This document shows positions 61,111-64,000 of a DNA stretch of 64,000 nucleotides, one piece after another (the stretch's first letter is position 1; each line of letters begins with the position of its first letter). Made by a program: the position numbers and the translations under genes. The notes under the pieces were generated by a model. That model saw nothing but the letters and a program-made list of their open reading frames with translations, did not search any database and was not told the origin of the DNA. The stretch is from positions 558,001-622,000 of the forward strand of contig NZ_CP118610.1 in NCBI RefSeq assembly GCF_028993555.1. Direction: 5' to 3'. Source of the stretch: Ensifer adhaerens (GTDB lineage: Bacteria; Pseudomonadota; Alphaproteobacteria; Rhizobiales; Rhizobiaceae).

Positions 61111-61728
61111 TCAGGGATGGATGCCGTAGGCCGAGAGGTCGACCTTCAGTTTCTCCGGATCGACGAAATGGACCGCGTGCCAGCCGGCGACGCGCGCGGC
61201 TTCGACATTCGGGATGCTGTCGTCGATGAAGAGGGTTGCCGACGGGGTAAGGTCGAAGGCGCGGGTATGCGTCTCGTAGATGGCGATATCGGGCTTGATC
61301 AGCTTGACGTCGCCGGAAACCGTGACACCGCGCGGCAAGGTCAGGAAGGGATAAAGGACCTGCGCCTCACGGAACGTGTCGGAGGCAAAATTGGTCAGCA
61401 TCGTCACGTCGCGGCCTTCGGCGATCAACCGTTCCAGCAGCGAGACCGTCTCGACATAGGCGTGCGGCACCATCTCCTGCCAATGCTTGCGGAAGGCGCG
61501 GATGTGCTCTTCGCGTTCCGGATGGTCTTTGATCAGAAGCGCCTCGGCTTCCGCCCAGGGACGGCCACGGTCCTGCTCGATGTTCCAATCGTGGGTGCAG
61601 ACATTGGCGAAGAACCACTCGCGCTCGGCTTCATCGGGAATGATGCGGCTGTAGGGCAGGTTGGGGTCGTAGTGGATCAGCACCTTGCCGATGTCGAAAA
61701 CGATGTGGCGGATATCGATGCTGCTCAT
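61111..61728 (-). CDS. HAD superfamily hydrolase (YihX-like)
   Basis: 205 residues. Motif I is IVFDIGKVLIHYDP: the nucleophile Asp is present, but the second Asp of DxD is replaced by Gly, as in the YihX group of sugar-phosphate phosphatases. Motif II is VTMLTNFASD and the acidic motif LFIDDSIPNVEAARVAG. The cap is helical. The substrate is unknown. Confidence 0.88.
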   Translation of the reverse strand: MSSIDIRHIVFDIGKVLIHYDPNLPYSRIIPDEAEREWFFANVCTHDWNIEQDRGRPWAEAEALLIKDHPEREEHIRAFRKHWQEMVPHAYVETVSLLERLIAEGRDVTMLTNFASDTFREAQVLYPFLTLPRGVTVSGDVKLIKPDIAIYETHTRAFDLTPSATLFIDDSIPNVEAARVAGWHAVHFVDPEKLKVDLSAYGIHP

Positions 61729-61809
61729 GGACGTATTCCTTGCTTGGTCTCTCGGGTCAGGCGCCAGATAGGGATGCGGACTAGAAAGCCGCGCATACTT
61801 TTTCCTGCT

Positions 61810-62898
61810 CTAGCGTTCCGCCTTGAATGCATGCGGGATCGCCTGGGCGATCGCCTTTTTCATGACTGTCGGCAGCGCCTGGGCCTTGAGGGAGTGAACC
61901 GGCTCCCACCAGCCATCGCCCTCCGTTCCGGCGCGCGCGACATTGGCGCGGTAGACGGAAAGGCGCAACTCGAAATGTGTGAAGACGTGACTGATGCTGC
62001 CGCAGTCTTCCCAGTTGGCGGCAAAAGGTTGTGAGGCGAGCGAGGTGTCGCCGTCCTGCCGCGATGTCCAGTCGGTGCCGGGCACTTCGGTCATGCCACC
62101 AAGAAGACCGGTTTCGATCCGCTTGCGCAGATAGACGGCATTGTCGGCATCGATTGCGACGAACGCAGCACCGCGACGGAGCGGCTTTTCCTTCTTCTGT
62201 GCCTTGCGTGGAAAGGTCTCGGGATCGGCAACCGAGAGTGCGCGACAGTGCGCACGGAAGGGACAGAGCGAGCAGGCAGGACGCTTCGGGGTGCAGATCG
62301 TCGCGCCGAGATCCATCATCGCCTGGGCGAAATCGCCAGGACGATGATCAGGCGTGAGGGTGGCGACCCGCGCCCGCATATCGGGTTTGGCTGCCGGCAG
62401 GGGCTTTTCGATCGCATAGAGGCGTGAGATCACCCGCTCGACATTGCCGTCGAGCACGGCGCTCTTGCGGTTGAACGCGATCGCCGCGATCGCGGCCGCG
62501 GTGTAGTCGCCGATGCCCGGAAGCGATTTCAGTCCGTCCTCCGTGTCGGGAAAACGGCCACCGTGACTGTTTGCGACAGCTTCGGCACATTTCTTCAGGT
62601 TGCGGGCGCGGGCATAATAGCCGAGCCCGGCCCAGGCCTTCATCACATCCTCATTGTCCGCGCGCGCCAGGTCATCGACAGTCGGCCACAGCGACAGGAA
62701 CTTCTCGAAATAGGCCTTCACCGCCTGAACGGTCGTCTGCTGCAGCATGACCTCTGACAGCCAGACGTGATAGGGATCGGCAACGATACCTTGGCTCGCC
62801 ATAGGTGGAGAGACCCGCCAGGGCAGGTCGCGGTGGTGCCTGTCGTACCATTCCAAAAGCAGGGGTGCGGCGTCGGCCGCCGGGATTGTATCGTGCAT
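61810..62898 (-). CDS. mutY: A/G-specific adenine glycosylase
   Basis: Removes adenine opposite 8-oxoguanine; 362 residues. Helix-hairpin-helix and catalytic Asp region: LPGIGDYTAAAIAAIAFNRKSAVLDGNVERV. The 4Fe-4S Cys set is CTPKRPACSLCPFRAHC. A C-terminal Nudix-like domain that reads 8-oxoG (about 235-355) follows. Divergent from the DUF721 gene. Confidence 0.97.
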   Translation of the reverse strand: MHDTIPAADAAPLLLEWYDRHHRDLPWRVSPPMASQGIVADPYHVWLSEVMLQQTTVQAVKAYFEKFLSLWPTVDDLARADNEDVMKAWAGLGYYARARNLKKCAEAVANSHGGRFPDTEDGLKSLPGIGDYTAAAIAAIAFNRKSAVLDGNVERVISRLYAIEKPLPAAKPDMRARVATLTPDHRPGDFAQAMMDLGATICTPKRPACSLCPFRAHCRALSVADPETFPRKAQKKEKPLRRGAAFVAIDADNAVYLRKRIETGLLGGMTEVPGTDWTSRQDGDTSLASQPFAANWEDCGSISHVFTHFELRLSVYRANVARAGTEGDGWWEPVHSLKAQALPTVMKKAIAQAIPHAFKAER

Positions 62899-62991
62899 GA
62901 TTTGCCGGGAGTTCTCTTTCCGGCCTATACTTGGCGAAGCGGAGCCGCGGCATCAAGGCTCAATCGACGTTGCATACAGAAAGTCGCTTTC

Positions 62992-63498
62992 GTGAGTGAG
63001 CAGAAGCCCCGCAAGGGTGTCGTCCAGATCAGCGAAGTCGCCAATGGCCTGATCGATCCGGTGCTTGCCAAGCGGGCAGGCATCAACACCATGCTGCTCG
63101 GCTCCTGGGACGAGATCGCCGGCGAAGAGTTTGCCGATTGCACCCGGCCGGAGAAGATCGCCTGGCCGCGCCGTGCTTCCGAGATCATGGGCGAGGGCGG
63201 GCATCAGCCGGGCGTTCTGACGGTCGCCTGCGAGGGCGCGCGCGCCCTGTTCCTGACCCACGCCCAGGGTGAACTGATCCAGCGCATCAACGGCTTCTTC
63301 GGCTTTTATGCCGTCGGTCAGTTGCGCATCGTCCAGAAGCCGGTGTCGCCACAGTTCAAGCACCGCGGCAAGCCCAAGCCGCTTTCGGGAGAACCGGCGC
63401 GCCGGCTGGAGACGATGGTCGAAGGCATCGAGAGCGAGGAGTTGAAGGCAGCCCTGCGGCGACTGGGCACCGCCGTTCTCAATCCGCGGCGCCGCTAA
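62992..63498 (+). CDS. DUF721/DciA-like protein
   Basis: 168 residues from GTG 62992 (SEQKPRKGVVQISEVANGLIDPVLAKRAGINT); frames further upstream overlap mutY. The DUF721 core has SWDEIAGEEFADCTRPEKIAW and LTVACEGARALFLTHAQGELIQRINGFFG. DciA-type members recruit the replicative helicase, but alphaproteobacterial members have not all been tested. In S. meliloti I recall this gene between mutY and a DsbA-type gene. Confidence 0.85.
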   Translation: MSEQKPRKGVVQISEVANGLIDPVLAKRAGINTMLLGSWDEIAGEEFADCTRPEKIAWPRRASEIMGEGGHQPGVLTVACEGARALFLTHAQGELIQRINGFFGFYAVGQLRIVQKPVSPQFKHRGKPKPLSGEPARRLETMVEGIESEELKAALRRLGTAVLNPRRR

Positions 63499-63735
63499 GG
63501 CACGGCGCGCAGTCGCCAAAGCGCGTCGCGCAAACGTGCGCAGCGGTCTTGCGCTAACGACATGCGGCAAATCAAAAGCTTGAAGTGCAGAGATCAGAAA
63601 GATCGCGATGCGCTTCAGCCGGGCCATCGGGCGGTCACAATTCTTTGAATTCTGTTGACGTCGCGCCACTTGCCGCCCTGCGCGCGGCAAGATATCGAAT
63701 CCGCACTGCAATTCCCTCCGAACACGGGTTAAATC

Positions 63736-64000
63736 ATGTCCGCTTCCGCAATGAACCTTACCAAACGCCTGCTCAGCGGTGCCGCCATCGCTACCGTTGC
63801 CCTGGTGCTTGCCGCCTGCAGCGACGAGAAGAAGGAAACGGCATCGACCGCGCCGACCGCGGCGAGCGAGACGGCGGCAAAGCCCGCTACGGACGCCATC
63901 ACCACGGCATCGACGGCCGCGACCCCTGCAAGCACCGAGGCAAAGTCGGCCGCGGGCACCGAAGTCGCTCAGTCGACTGCCGCCCCCGTGAAGGTCGAGC
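63736..64000 (+). CDS. Lipoprotein, partial (start of probable DsbA-type thiol oxidoreductase)
   Basis: Gene runs off the window after 88 codons. A signal sequence with lipobox LAAC (ATVALVLAACSDEKK) is followed by a low-complexity Ala/Thr/Ser linker (about residues 35-85) ending at the window edge. No catalytic motif is visible. I suggest a DsbA-like oxidoreductase only from the neighbouring mutY and DUF721 genes; ATG 63751 is an alternative start. Confidence 0.6.
   Translation, partial: MSASAMNLTKRLLSGAAIATVALVLAACSDEKKETASTAPTAASETAAKPATDAITTASTAATPASTEAKSAAGTEVAQSTAAPVKVE

Overview
The window is core chromosome of an alphaproteobacterium of the Rhizobiaceae, most probably Sinorhizobium/Ensifer. 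The reasons are high GC, compact operons with frequent GTG and TTG starts, a CcrM-type cell-cycle methyltransferase, a BioMNY biotin transporter, an APH-fold homoserine kinase beside ispH and rnhA, and a chemoreceptor-rlmD/tlyA-dxs order that I recall from S. meliloti. I see no rRNA, tRNA, insertion sequence, prophage or CRISPR array. The genus is an inference; no database search was possible.

Layout. 0-5 kb: two tandem chemoreceptors with different sensor domains and almost identical signalling halves. 5-12.6 kb (minus strand): an RNA methyltransferase, tlyA, dxs, a pirin, xseB, a histone deacetylase-like hydrolase and a quinone-oxidoreductase-like enzyme. 12.6-17.6 kb: a small thioesterase, then a minus-strand operon bioM-bioN-bioY-acyl-CoA ligase-thiolase. 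17.8-28.3 kb: an AlkZ-like glycosylase, tldD, a D-Ala-D-Ala carboxypeptidase with a SPOR domain, a polysaccharide deacetylase, pdxH, a surface lipoprotein, a J-domain protein, fabI and a phosphatase. 28.6-34.1 kb: a CHASE-PAS-GGDEF-EAL protein, aroC and ribB. 34.2-45.1 kb: an IalB-family protein, then the aa3 cytochrome oxidase cluster (ctaC, ctaD, ctaB, a 46-codon gene, ctaG, ctaE), an L,D-transpeptidase, DUF983, SURF1, DUF1304, ispH, thrB and rnhA. 45.1-54 kb: peroxiredoxin, DsbD-like protein, YqgE, a membrane GGDEF/EAL protein with its acetyltransferase, an M16 peptidase and thrC. 54-64 kb: a lipoprotein, an orphan Liv-type binding protein, a HAD hydrolase, GntR and ArsR regulators, two small mono-oxygenase-fold proteins, ccrM, another HAD hydrolase, mutY, a DUF721 protein and the start of a lipoprotein gene that runs off the window.

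How they work together. The cox block holds two catalytic subunits, subunit III, heme O synthase, the CuB chaperone and SURF1, so it is close to a complete aa3 oxidase assembly set. A perfect FNR/FixK-type box lies 20 bases before the first cox start codon, which suggests oxygen control. The two EAL proteins point to cyclic-di-GMP turnover; one has an intact GGDEF site and the other has GGDQF.

Most of the region is ordinary housekeeping sequence and I found no convincing new gene system. The best leads are: (1) a 44-base palindromic element in three intact copies, each between convergent genes, whose arms differ in sequence but keep pairing; (2) the chemoreceptor pair with a homogenised signalling half; (3) the biotin-transport operon carrying a ligase and a thiolase that lacks its C-terminal catalytic Cys; (4) the FixK-like box at ctaC; (5) the degenerate GTP cyclohydrolase half of RibB.
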